A stretch of DNA of 64,000 bases, taken from the NCBI GenBank assembly GCA_934643455.1, contig CAKUBV010000006.1:1-64000 (forward strand), in the 5' to 3' direction. The notes under the pieces were generated by a model. That model saw nothing but the letters and a program-made list of their open reading frames with translations. It ran no database searches and was not told the DNA's origin. Below are positions 1-7,133 of the stretch, one piece after another (the stretch's first letter is position 1; each line of letters begins with the position of its first letter). Position numbers and translations under genes: made by a program. The stretch comes from Candidatus Proelusimicrobium excrementi. Lineage in GTDB: Bacteria > Elusimicrobiota > Elusimicrobia > Elusimicrobiales > Elusimicrobiaceae.

Positions 1-57
1 ACGCAAATAAAGAAGAACGACGAACGGCACAGATTTCCCGGCCTGAAATATAGAGGA

Positions 58-86
58 AATTTATCAAAAAAAAAAAAACAAGTCAA
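58..86 (-). promoter_or_regulatory. T-tract promoter box, copy 1 (gene lies off the left edge)
   Basis: Read on the minus strand: TTGACT, a 17-base spacer that is almost all T, then TAAATT. The same box precedes the two cysteine-rich genes starting at 2114 and 28303, the one starting at 47931, and the prepilin starting at 37694. Bases 1-57 match the leader at about 28353-28408 almost exactly. A further member of the cysteine-rich family is therefore expected to start just left of the window. The promoter call is inferred from sequence and placement. Confidence 0.55.
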
Positions 87-221
87 CTGTTTTATGATTT
101 CGCCTTACATAAAGCGCATCAATAATAGGAATTTCTCTTTATAAATATACACTTACGCGCCTTGTGCGCGCCCTGCTTTTTACATCGCTTAAAAAGCAGG
201 CAAAAAGCTAGGCTCATAGCA

Positions 222-355
222 AGTAAAATTTGATTTTTGTTTTTTGCGGGCAACTCACAAAAAAATAGCAACTGCTATATTGTTACGCTTATATTTTTTT
301 GTTCGGACAAAGCTCGCAAAATAAAACAAAAATCTCCAAATTTTAACTACCTTGC
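222..355 (-). repeat. long imperfect inverted repeat (LIR), copy 1
   Basis: Arms AAATTTGATTTTTGTTTT and a near-complementary AAAACAAAAATCTCCAAATTT flank a ~90-base centre. It matches the arm organisation of the other copies but has a diverged centre and lies in the opposite orientation to copies 2 and 3. Confidence 0.55.
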
Positions 356-382
356 AAATCGCCGAAACGACAAAAACACGGC

Positions 383-449
383 AATGTAGGTCAGGCTATG
401 CCTGACGTTAAAAGGAATTCCCTTTGTCAGGTAAAACCTGACCTACATT
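383..449. repeat. GTAGGTCAGG double-hairpin repeat, copy 1
   Basis: The outer arms AATGTAGGTCAGG and CCTGACCTACATT are perfectly complementary. Inside are two small hairpins, GTCAGGC-tat-GCCTGAC and GTCAGGT-aaa-ACCTGAC. Four other copies occur in the window, all in the same orientation. No ORF or transposase is associated. Confidence 0.85.
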
Positions 450-507
450 GAATGGTATTAGAGAATGAAATAGACGTAGAATTTCAGCATGCGAGTATAA
501 AAGCAGC

Positions 508-642
508 GTGGTTTTTCAGATTTGAAGGAAATTTTTATTTTCTTTGTCGTGAGCGATACTAAGAGTGATGCGTCCAAAGGGCGCGCAGTATGCGAAACGG
601 TAAAAAAATCAAAATATGCTCAAAAATAGAAAATTGCTAGTC
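508..642 (+). repeat. LIR copy 2
   Basis: Imperfect inverted repeat with AT-rich arms that pair as ATTTTTATTTT against AAAATCAAAAT. The central hairpin is GCGTCC-aaa-GGGCGC, and the copy ends in the shared TTGCTAG tail. Confidence 0.75.
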
Positions 643-692
643 GAGATTGTTTAATTTAGTCCGAGTTAAAACTATGCGAGGGCTCAACCTGC

Positions 693-824
693 GTGGGCTT
701 ACGAATTTGAGCTGGATTTGTATTTTTGAGGAAGGAGGTATACTAAGTATGATGCCGACGAAGTCGGCGAGGTATCCAAGTGAATAAAAAATCAAAATAT
801 GCTCAAAAATAGAAAATTGTTAGC
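693..824 (+). repeat. LIR copy 3
   Basis: The central hairpin is GCCGAC-gaa-GTCGGC between GGTATAC and GGTATCC. AT-rich arms lie outside it, and the tail reads TTAGCCGTGAGAACGC. It lies in tandem with copy 2. Confidence 0.8.
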
Positions 825-983
825 CGTGAGAACGCAATATCACGCGAGTTGAAAAATAGATGAGGACTTAACATAGACCGAGTAAAAAAAGCCAAATACG
901 GAAGTTTGCTAGCCGTGAACAAGAAATATAGACCGAGTAAAAATACACTAGGACTTAGCTTAGCCCGAGTTAACTAATCCCCC

Positions 984-1011
984 TTGACTTTTCCCTCTTT
1001 TCCCCTATATT
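984..1011 (+). promoter_or_regulatory. promoter of the candidate small RNA
   Basis: TTGACT (984-989), a 16-base spacer, then TATATT (1006-1011). This is the nearest upstream signal for the structured, terminator-ended segment that follows, which has no coding potential. Confidence 0.6.
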
Positions 1012-1017
1012 ATCCTT

Positions 1018-1187
1018 AAGGCTGTAGATGGCATCTTGAGCGGGTGCCGTGATCAGGGGCAGAGGTGCCCCGGCATGGCGCTAAGCCCCCTTAAGGAAGT
1101 ACGACCTAACAGCACTTAAAGGAACAGATAATGACCAAAGAGTCAATAACTAACTAACCCCCGAATACAAAAGCGGGGGTTTTTTAT
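1018..1187 (+). ncRNA. candidate structured small RNA (~170 nt), unclassified
   Basis: The segment follows a good sigma-70-type promoter and ends in a Rho-independent terminator. It contains no ORF. A strong hairpin GGGGCA-gagg-TGCCCC sits inside flanking helices (TGCC/GGCA and AGCG/CGCT). CCTTAAGG occurs at 1014-1021 and 1089-1096 and could close the domain if transcription starts slightly earlier than estimated. Size, own promoter and the long interrupted hairpin are reminiscent of 6S RNA. I do not see diagnostic 6S, SRP, tmRNA or RNase P consensus, so the class is left open. Confidence 0.5.
1156..1187 (+). terminator. Rho-independent terminator of the small RNA
   Basis: Stem AACCCCCG/CGGGGGTT with a 10-base loop is followed by a run of T. 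The CTAACTAACC just before it matches, in reverse orientation, the linker of the 3' module found behind the cysteine-rich genes. Confidence 0.8.
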
Positions 1188-1271
1188 TTCCTTAAATACA
1201 CTATTTATTTACCTTAGAAAGCGGAATCTTCCACACTTATATAAAAGCCGGATATAACAAAACAAGTAATC

Positions 1272-1332
1272 AAAACCCCGCGCCTGATACTTAGCGCGGG
1301 GGGTTAGTTGAGAGCCGGGTTTTATCCCGGTA
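1272..1332 (-). terminator. two-hairpin 3' module, copy 1
   Basis: In the sense of the cysteine-rich gene this is a CCGGG/CCCGG hairpin just after the stop, then the linker CTCAACTAACC, then a CCCCGCGC/GCGCGGGG terminator stem with a short T run. The same order and linker recur at 20493-20551, 27448-27504 and 46899-46954 with different stem sequences. Confidence 0.75.
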
Positions 1333-1334
1333 AA

Positions 1335-2114
1335 TTAACTGCAAGATTCCTCATAGCATTTGAGTGTCCTTATCTGGCATTTATACCCTCTGCCGGATTC
1401 ATACCAACAATTTCCTACTATATCACAACTTCCGCTCCATGTCTTTCCAGAAACACCTATAAGACCATAGGCCTGCTTTTGACATACGGTAGCAGCAAGC
1501 GAATCCGAAGGCGAATAATCGGATGGAACCATATATTTAACAGCACTGTGTGTACATGTGGAAGAAGGTTTGCTGTTGTAATAGCCACTATCCCCCCAAT
1601 ATGTCCATGTGCCTTTTTGCTTTTTTTGATAGTTTTTTCCGCTACAGCTCCATCCGCGGCCCTTATTGCAAGTACAGCTTGACCAAGTAAAATAGCATTT
1701 GCCGTCATACTGGGTACCGGTAGGCTTCGAAACACATTTTGAGCCGTTCCAGCATTGACTGCTTGAACAAGCCGCACTCGGGTCGGGGCATTCTTGGTTA
1801 CATCCGCTCCAGTTGCCGTCACTGCAACATTTATATTCACATGTACCGCAAGTCCCCGAAGGCGCATATTTTACTCCTCTGCAACTCGCGCAGTATGACG
1901 AGGATACGCTGCCCAGTTTGTTTAGGGTTCCACTACTGCAATAATAAGCATAACAAGTTTCGCTTATTGTCCCGTATCTTGTTTGGGAATCAGTAACGCC
2001 AGAGCAAGACGCTACCGCCGCAAACGAAGCGGGAATACAAACAACTATAAATAAAGCTAACAAAAATAAGATTTTGCTTAAAAATCCTTTTCTAACCGTT
2101 TTATTTTTTGACAT
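1335..2114 (-). CDS. secreted cysteine-rich protein, paralogue A
   Basis: A 259-residue protein of no family I can name. Start chosen at 2114: AAAGGAG lies just upstream, and residues from there form a signal peptide (basic MSKNKTVRKG, then a hydrophobic core ending near ASFA). An upstream in-frame ATG at 2165 has no such site. The mature part holds about 25 cysteines, mostly in C-x(2-4)-C spacing. It includes the family block GVKYAPSGTCGTCEYKCCSDGNW, split here as G-x-KYxPSGxC then CCSDGxW. That block also occurs in the proteins at 27518-28303 and 46960-47931, implying a disulfide-rich extracellular or periplasmic protein. It has its own T-tract promoter at 2208-2234 and a two-hairpin terminator. 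Neighbouring LIR repeats suggest the gene moved or duplicated with its flanks. The function is unknown; surface adhesion or structure are guesses only. Confidence 0.8.
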   Translation of the reverse strand: MSKNKTVRKGFLSKILFLLALFIVVCIPASFAAVASCSGVTDSQTRYGTISETCYAYYCSSGTLNKLGSVSSSYCASCRGVKYAPSGTCGTCEYKCCSDGNWSGCNQECPDPSAACSSSQCWNGSKCVSKPTGTQYDGKCYFTWSSCTCNKGRGWSCSGKNYQKKQKGTWTYWGDSGYYNSKPSSTCTHSAVKYMVPSDYSPSDSLAATVCQKQAYGLIGVSGKTWSGSCDIVGNCWYESGRGYKCQIRTLKCYEESCS

Positions 2115-2207
2115 CTTTTTTCTCTCCTTTATAGTTAAACGACCCGCTAAAACTAACCTAAGCACAAATAACGATATCCCACTTTTAGCAGGCCGATTTA
2201 TGAGGAA

Positions 2208-2234
2208 AATTTATCAAAAAAAAAAACAAGTCAA
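2208..2234 (-). promoter_or_regulatory. T-tract promoter box, copy 2
   Basis: Minus-strand TTGACT (2229-2234), a 15-base T-rich spacer and TAAATT (2208-2213), about 95 bases before the start at 2114. The spacer is short for a standard promoter. Conservation across five loci supports the call more than the match to consensus does. Confidence 0.6.
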
Positions 2235-2290
2235 CTGTTTTATGATTTTAAGTAAACGCCCCGACGTACGACACGGCGCAAACAATGGCA

Positions 2291-2353
2291 AAAAAGTTAT
2301 GGAATCATTTTACGACCGGATAAGTTTATATATTGGAATATAAAGAAGAACTT
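2291..2353. repeat. TTATGGAA-type intergenic repeat, copy 1
   Basis: A ~62-base segment beginning AAAAAAGTTATGGAATCATT is repeated with few changes at about 21048-21115, 28588-28650 and 38052-38114. At those three sites it directly follows a GTAGGTCAGG double-hairpin repeat; here the hairpin repeat is missing. Confidence 0.75.
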
Positions 2354-2494
2354 ATTTGTTAAGTAACTTATGCAATAATGATAAGTTTTTAAGATTTGGG
2401 AGAAATACTGACCGTAAATATAGATCTTAGCACGAGCAAACAGCGTGAGAGAATGTTAGCGGCGTGATTTTTAACGTGAGAGGCTTTAAGTAGC

Positions 2495-2625
2495 GTGGAC
2501 TTACGGATTTGAGCCGGATTTGTGTTTTTGAGAAAGGAGGTATACTAAGTATAATGCCGCCAAAGGCGGCGCAGTATCCGACTGACGAAAAAACGCAAAG
2601 GCGGTCAAATACGAAAGTCTGCTAG
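2495..2625 (+). repeat. LIR copy 4
   Basis: The central hairpin is GCCGCC-aaa-GGCGGC. The arms ATTTGTGTTTTT and GAAAAAACGCAAA pair with one change. A further outer match runs from GGACTTACGGATTTGA to its counterpart before CTGCTAGCCGTGAG. Confidence 0.8.
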
Positions 2626-2679
2626 CCGTGAGAACGCAATATCTCGCGAGGAAATCTGTGCGATAATTTAACCGGCGTG

Positions 2680-2955
2680 GGCTTTAAGATTTGGAGAAAA
2701 TTTTGATTTTTAATGAGGAGGGTATTAAGGTTAAGCAAAGCCTTATACTGCCCCTTGCGCCGCTCTGATTTTTTAAAGTGTATTTATACTTCTTTTCGTG
2801 AACGGCTGTTATACACAGCCGGAGCGAAAAAAATATAAATACTCTCAAAAAGCGGCGCGGCCCCATGGGTTGGGCTTAAAAAACGCCTCTGCTTCGTTAA
2901 AAAAACTTGTTCCGACCGAAGCAAAAATCAAAATTTGCCTAAATATTAAAGCCTG
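2680..2955 (+). repeat. LIR copy 5, long variant
   Basis: The arms AAAATTTTGATTTTT (about 2695) and AAAAATCAAAATTTG (about 2925) are those of the family, but the centre is expanded to over 200 bases and holds extra nested inverted repeats. It ends in GCCTGCTAGC, shortly before the end of lolD. No separate terminator for lolD is visible, so this copy may serve as its 3' end. Confidence 0.5.
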
Positions 2956-2988
2956 CTAGCTGAGATAGCGCAACTTAGCCTAATCCAA

Positions 2989-3657
2989 TCAACTGCACAA
3001 GGTAATCTTTCCCTCGGCTATCCTATAACACTCGTCGGCAAACTCCGCGGCTTTAACGTCGTGTGTAACCATTAAAACGGTCAGTCCCTCAGAGGCCGCG
3101 GCGGCGAAATCTTTAAAAATCCTCTCTTTGCGTTCGCCGTCAAGATTGCCGGTCGGCTCATCTGCAAGAAGCAGCTTGGGGGAGTTCATAAGCGCACGCG
3201 CTATCGCTACGCGCTGCTTTTCCCCTCCGCTGATTGAAGGCGGCATTTTATCGCTCAAAGCTTCTATGCCGAATTTAGCAAGCAGTTTTTTTGCGCGCTC
3301 AAAATTGCTTTTGCCTTTAAGAAGAGAAGGCATATTTACGTTTTCCAGCACGGTAAAATCCGGCAGAAGGCTGTCAAACTGAAACACAAAACCGAATTTG
3401 CCAAGCCTTAATTTGGCGCGTTTATCCTCTTTCAGTTTAAGAATGTCTTTGCCTTCAAAAAACACCTCGCCGGAAGTAGCCTTGTCCAGCAGGCCTATAA
3501 TATTTAAAAGAGTGCTCTTACCGCTGCCGCTGGGGCCTATAAAAACTATAAATTTTCCCTTTTTAACTTGCAGGGAAACGCCGTCAAGCACTTTAATTTC
3601 GCCGCCGGCGTCGTTATAAACTTTGGTAAGATTTTTAATTTCAAGTATATTATCCAT
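2989..3657 (-). CDS. lolD: lipoprotein-releasing ABC transporter, ATP-binding protein LolD
   Basis: A 222-residue ABC ATPase of the MacB/LolD group, the usual LolD length. It powers extraction of lipoproteins from the outer leaflet of the inner membrane for transfer to the outer membrane. Walker A is GPSGSGKST (about residues 42-50), the signature is SGGEKQR (about 145-151), and Walker B with the D-loop is LLLADEPTGNLD (about 164-175), with an H-switch in VTHD. The start overlaps the end of the permease gene by 8 bases, so the two are translationally coupled. LolD-type ATPases are hard to separate from FtsE and MacB by motif alone; the Lol call rests mainly on the adjacent LolC/E-type permease. 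Confidence 0.88.
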   Translation of the reverse strand: MDNILEIKNLTKVYNDAGGEIKVLDGVSLQVKKGKFIVFIGPSGSGKSTLLNIIGLLDKATSGEVFFEGKDILKLKEDKRAKLRLGKFGFVFQFDSLLPDFTVLENVNMPSLLKGKSNFERAKKLLAKFGIEALSDKMPPSISGGEKQRVAIARALMNSPKLLLADEPTGNLDGERKERIFKDFAAAASEGLTVLMVTHDVKAAEFADECYRIAEGKITLCS

Positions 3658-4852
3658 ATCTTATAGCGTCCACGGGATTTACTTTTGAGGCTCTGTACGC
3701 CGGGTACAATGCCGACAAGAAACATAAGAAATAACTGCCCAAAACCACGCTTAAAATATCCGTCCATTGCAGGCTTACGGGCACTTTAGTCAAATAATAA
3801 ATATCGCCGGGCAGCTGTACGATGTCAAAAGCGGTTATGGCCCAGCATAAAACCAAAGCCAAAACTATCCCCGATATCACGCCCGCACTGCCTATATAAA
3901 GGCCTTCCAGTATGAATATGCGCCTTATCCTGGCCGGGCTTGCGCCCATGGCGCGCATAAGGCCGATATCTTTAAGCTTTTCCGTGCCGAACAATATCAA
4001 ATTGGAAGTAATGTTTAAAGACGCCACTAAAATTATAAGAGAAAGTATTATAAACATCATAACCTTTTCCAATTTCAAAGCGGCGTAAAGCGTGCTGTTA
4101 AGCTGCATAAAAGTTCTTACGGCGTAGCGGCCTTTGGTGACCTCTTCTATGGCGGCGGCGGCCTTTTCGGCATTATCAAGTTTATCCAACTTTACCGAAA
4201 GCCCGGTTACCCCGCCTTTAAGCCCCAAGAAATCCGAAGCGGAAGCTATATCGGTATATACTATGGTATTGTCAAATTCGTAATAACCGGTTTTCAAAAG
4301 GCCGGTAATTTTAAAACGCTTCATTTTGGGCAGACCGCCCGCCAAAGAGCGCGGCGAAACCAAAACGACGTTATCATCGATATCAAGCCCCATATTCGCC
4401 GCAAGTTCTGTGCCAAGCACCAAAGGTGCGCTTACCCCCTCTTTGGAAAAAGAACCTTCAACCAAAGAAGACGGCAAATCGCTTGTAAGCTTTTCCTGCT
4501 CGGCGTCCAAACCGCGTATTACTACGCCTTGGGAATAATCCGAAAAATTTAAAATGGCCTGCCCCAAAATATTAGGCGCGCTGGCTTTAACGTGTTTGAC
4601 GGAGGATATGGCCTCCTGCACTTTTTGGTAGCGGCCTTCCGGCATGGAGCCGACAATCATTATATGCGCCTGCGCCCCTATGACTTTGTTTTTTATGTCA
4701 TTTTGGAAACCGCTCATAACAGCAAGCGTGGTTACCAGCGCGGCGACGCCTACGCAAACGCCCAATATGCCGATAACCGTCGTGATGACCGTAAATACGC
4801 CTTTACTTCTGGAAAGCAAATACCTCAGAGCGATAAAAGTTTCAAATTTCAT
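3650..4852 (-). CDS. lolC: lipoprotein-releasing ABC transporter permease LolC/LolE
   Basis: A 400-residue permease with the LolC/E layout: an N-terminal membrane segment at about residues 18-45, a ~220-residue periplasmic domain, then three membrane segments (about 265-290, 315-335, 365-390). The start MKFETFIALRYLLSR is the classic beginning of the family. It pairs with LolD downstream. Only one permease gene is present, whereas enterobacteria have LolC and LolE. The working complex here may be a homodimer, as inferred for other phyla with a single gene; a second copy elsewhere cannot be excluded. Confidence 0.88.
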   Translation of the reverse strand: MKFETFIALRYLLSRSKGVFTVITTVIGILGVCVGVAALVTTLAVMSGFQNDIKNKVIGAQAHIMIVGSMPEGRYQKVQEAISSVKHVKASAPNILGQAILNFSDYSQGVVIRGLDAEQEKLTSDLPSSLVEGSFSKEGVSAPLVLGTELAANMGLDIDDNVVLVSPRSLAGGLPKMKRFKITGLLKTGYYEFDNTIVYTDIASASDFLGLKGGVTGLSVKLDKLDNAEKAAAAIEEVTKGRYAVRTFMQLNSTLYAALKLEKVMMFIILSLIILVASLNITSNLILFGTEKLKDIGLMRAMGASPARIRRIFILEGLYIGSAGVISGIVLALVLCWAITAFDIVQLPGDIYYLTKVPVSLQWTDILSVVLGSYFLCFLSALYPAYRASKVNPVDAIRYG

Positions 4853-4959
4853 ATCTTAAATTATATTAAATTAGGCTATAAACAGGAAAAGAAAGCTCTG
4901 TTTGCCTGTGCGGCGCGGCCAGATTATCAGAAACGGGCGGCTCTGTTTAAAATCAAAAT

Positions 4960-5169
4960 TTGATAAATCTGCTTACTTTTTTGGGTATGCTTTTTGTAAT
5001 TTTCTATCCTTTGATGATGTTCTTTTTAATTTCGCCCGGTTTAAAGATTGAAAGCCTTTATCCGCCTTTGGTATGTTACGGGTTCGGGCATGTAACGGTG
5101 TTTATAACGCTGACGGTATACACTCAGGCGACTGCGCCGTTTAAAAATTATTTTCAGGTTCTGTGTTAA
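4960..5169 (+). CDS. doubtful small hydrophobic ORF
   Basis: 69 codons from a TTG, or 60 from an internal ATG. The product would have two hydrophobic stretches. No ribosome-binding site is visible, and the only support is an open frame in the gap between lolC and the tRNA. It is listed because the gap is otherwise empty; it may not be a gene. Confidence 0.2.
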   Translation: MINLLTFLGMLFVIFYPLMMFFLISPGLKIESLYPPLVCYGFGHVTVFITLTVYTQATAPFKNYFQVLC

Positions 5170-5214
5170 ATTGCAGGTTTGTACCGCGCAAAACGGATAA
5201 TTAAAAAATCAGAC

Positions 5215-5240
5215 AAAAAAAGATGCGCCTTTAAGGCGCA
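5215..5240 (-). terminator. terminator behind tRNA-Leu
   Basis: Perfect stem TGCGCC/GGCGCA (5224-5240), followed on the minus strand by a run of seven T. Confidence 0.85.
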
Positions 5241-5260
5241 CCGTATTTAATAAATCTTCC

Positions 5261-5342
5261 TGCGCGGGGGGGGACTCGAACCCCCAAGCCGTAAGGCATG
5301 CGCCCCTCAAACGCACGCGTATACCAATTCCGCCACCCGCGC
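5261..5342 (-). tRNA. tRNA-Leu (anticodon GAG)
   Basis: The acceptor stem GCGCGGG/CCCGCGC is perfect with discriminator A. The D arm contains the usual AATTGG. The anticodon stem TGCGT/GCGCA encloses TT-GAG-GG, and a long class II variable arm (ATGCC...GGCTT region) identifies leucine. The T arm is GGGGG-TTCGAGT-CCCCC. CCA is not encoded. It is transcribed alone, with its own terminator. Confidence 0.95.
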
Positions 5343-5404
5343 GGCTGCTTAAATTTTATATATAAATTATAACAAAATAATTTCCTATTTTCAAAATTAT
5401 TTTA

Positions 5405-6220
5405 TTATTTCCACTTCAATTTGTAATCTTTGGCCCATCTTTTCGCGTGCCTCATCGTATTTTGAAGGAAAGTTTCCGAAAGCTGCGGAAGCCCGTATTC
5501 CATATTAAGCATATTGATTTGCATAAGCTGATTTTCCATTACGGCTTTTACCCCTCCTTTCATATACAGGGAAACTTGCACCTCGGGATTGTGGAAAATA
5601 TAACCGAAAGCCGGCTTGCCGTGGAATTGATGGAACATACTGGGAGCGTCTTTTATTACCAAGCCGAAATCTATTCTGCCGGCATAAGGCGAAGTATGCC
5701 ATATTTGTTTTATTGCGTATTGATTCATTATATGATGAGCGCCGTTAAACCCTTTGGATTTCCATATTGCATGCCAGGAAGGCTGAAGAGCAATAACTTT
5801 CGGATCGGCCTTTGCCATGCGGGCAATACTTTTAAGCCTGCCGTAAGAACCCCAAGCTTCCGCCGGATCGGCAAGCAGGGGCACCAAAGTTCTGTTATAT
5901 TTAAGCGCGGCGAGCTCGGCCTGAATCCTTTTGGCGTTTATTGTTCTGTCAAGGAATTCCGCCACCTGCGCGTTTCTTTCAAGGCTTGCGGTAAAGCTTT
6001 GGCCCGTAAAGCCAAACTTGGAAAGCCTTTGCGCGGAAGAGGCCGCACTAGCATACTTGGCGGTTTTTGCAAAATTTTTTGGGAGTTTTACTTTTTGGGT
6101 AACTGAAAGGGCGCTTTTTCCGCCTTTAACTGCTTTGGCGCCTTCAGTAACTAATTTGCCTTGCGCCGATAAACACAACGGCAGGAACAACAGAGCTAAA
6201 CAAAACAGGAACTTTCTCAT
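5405..6220 (-). CDS. secreted protein of unknown function
   Basis: About 271 residues starting at 6220. The start is chosen because MRKFLF followed by a hydrophobic core ending CLSAQG is a good signal peptide, with GAGAGG upstream. Upstream in-frame methionines lack this. The mature part begins with an alanine/lysine/serine-rich stretch. The C-terminal half (about residues 150-260) is better ordered and rich in H, W, F and N, including GAHHIMNQ and FHQFHGKP. The paired histidines recall HNH/His-Me or HHH-type toxin nucleases, but I see no full motif and do not assign one. It lies alone between tRNA-Leu and a secreted thioredoxin-like gene. Confidence 0.7.
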   Translation of the reverse strand: MRKFLFCLALLFLPLCLSAQGKLVTEGAKAVKGGKSALSVTQKVKLPKNFAKTAKYASAASSAQRLSKFGFTGQSFTASLERNAQVAEFLDRTINAKRIQAELAALKYNRTLVPLLADPAEAWGSYGRLKSIARMAKADPKVIALQPSWHAIWKSKGFNGAHHIMNQYAIKQIWHTSPYAGRIDFGLVIKDAPSMFHQFHGKPAFGYIFHNPEVQVSLYMKGGVKAVMENQLMQINMLNMEYGLPQLSETFLQNTMRHAKRWAKDYKLKWK

Positions 6221-6480
6221 AATAATGCCTCTCATTAGCAAAGCGGTATTGTATGGCTAAAGAACACGGTAATCATATGCGAGAAAAGCCGGCATATCTT
6301 AAAGCGATGTCATTAAAGGGATTTGTTTTCCCCCTTATGTCCTGATTGATTTACCTCCTGTTACAAAAGAAAATCTGCTGCCTTTATAAAATATTAAAAG
6401 ATAATCACCGCCCGCACAAGGGCAATAAGACCTATTTTGGGCCTAGGCCCTTAAAATATATATTTGCGAAAGAAGCGTTT

Positions 6481-6993
6481 TTACAGTAAAGCCCGGATCT
6501 CGTTTCGTATCTTTGTTTCCGCAGATGAAGCGACAAAACCTTGTATATAGCTTTCAGCTTCGCCGTTTTTAAAGAAACCTATAAAAGGATATGAAGGGAT
6601 GCCGTATTGAGTAATAGTTTTTTTGGAAACATCAGCACGCATCTTAACGAATTTTACTTTTCCTTTATAGTCTTTGGCGATCTTTTCAATTACAACGGAC
6701 ATATCTTTGCAAGGCACACATCCAATTTGCCAAAAATCAACCACAACCACCCCTTTGTAATTTAAGACTTCCTTATTAAAATCGGCGTCGGTAATATCTT
6801 TTATTAATGAAGAAGATGAAAAATACTGAGCGGAAGGAACTGAAGCAGCCGAAGCCTTTGCTTCATTTACAGCCGCGCCGAGCTTTTCGGAAACGGCCCC
6901 GCTTTTAACCTCGGAGAAACTCTGCGCGGCAAAAACTCCGCAAGCCGCAGACAAACATATTAAAAATGCAAACAATTTTGAAATTTTTTTCAT
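6481..6993 (-). CDS. secreted thioredoxin-like protein
   Basis: 170 residues: a signal peptide (MKKISKLFAFLICLSAACGVFA), a ~45-residue linker, then one thioredoxin fold from about residue 70. The active site is WQIGCVPCK, so the redox pair is C-V-P-C rather than C-G-P-C. The cis-proline loop is GIPSYPF. The protein should act in the periplasm or be membrane-tethered, as a disulfide reductant or oxidase. Several cysteine-rich secreted proteins are encoded nearby, so a part in their folding is plausible but not shown. An 82-base gap on its 3' side holds the short palindrome GGGCCTAGGCCC. Confidence 0.85.
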   Translation of the reverse strand: MKKISKLFAFLICLSAACGVFAAQSFSEVKSGAVSEKLGAAVNEAKASAASVPSAQYFSSSSLIKDITDADFNKEVLNYKGVVVVDFWQIGCVPCKDMSVVIEKIAKDYKGKVKFVKMRADVSKKTITQYGIPSYPFIGFFKNGEAESYIQGFVASSAETKIRNEIRALL

Positions 6994-7086
6994 AAAATCT
7001 CCTCCAAGAGCCTATATCTTAATTGTAAAACAATTCCCCGCGGTAATCAAGCCCGCGATTATAAATCGGCGGCTTTCCGGGAAAAC

Positions 7087-7113
7087 TAAAAGGCCGCCGG
7101 GAAACCGGCGGCC
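7087..7113 (-). terminator. terminator of thrS
   Basis: Stem GGCCGCCGG/CCGGCGGCC (7092-7113), followed on the minus strand by TTTTAGTTTT. Confidence 0.85.
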
Positions 7114-7133
7114 TCAAAACATTGCAAAGAACT

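Noticed and set aside
1018..1187. Calling the structured segment 6S RNA outright
   Set aside because: Size and general build fit, but the helix that closes the domain covers only half of it and I cannot see the promoter-mimic bubble; left unclassified.
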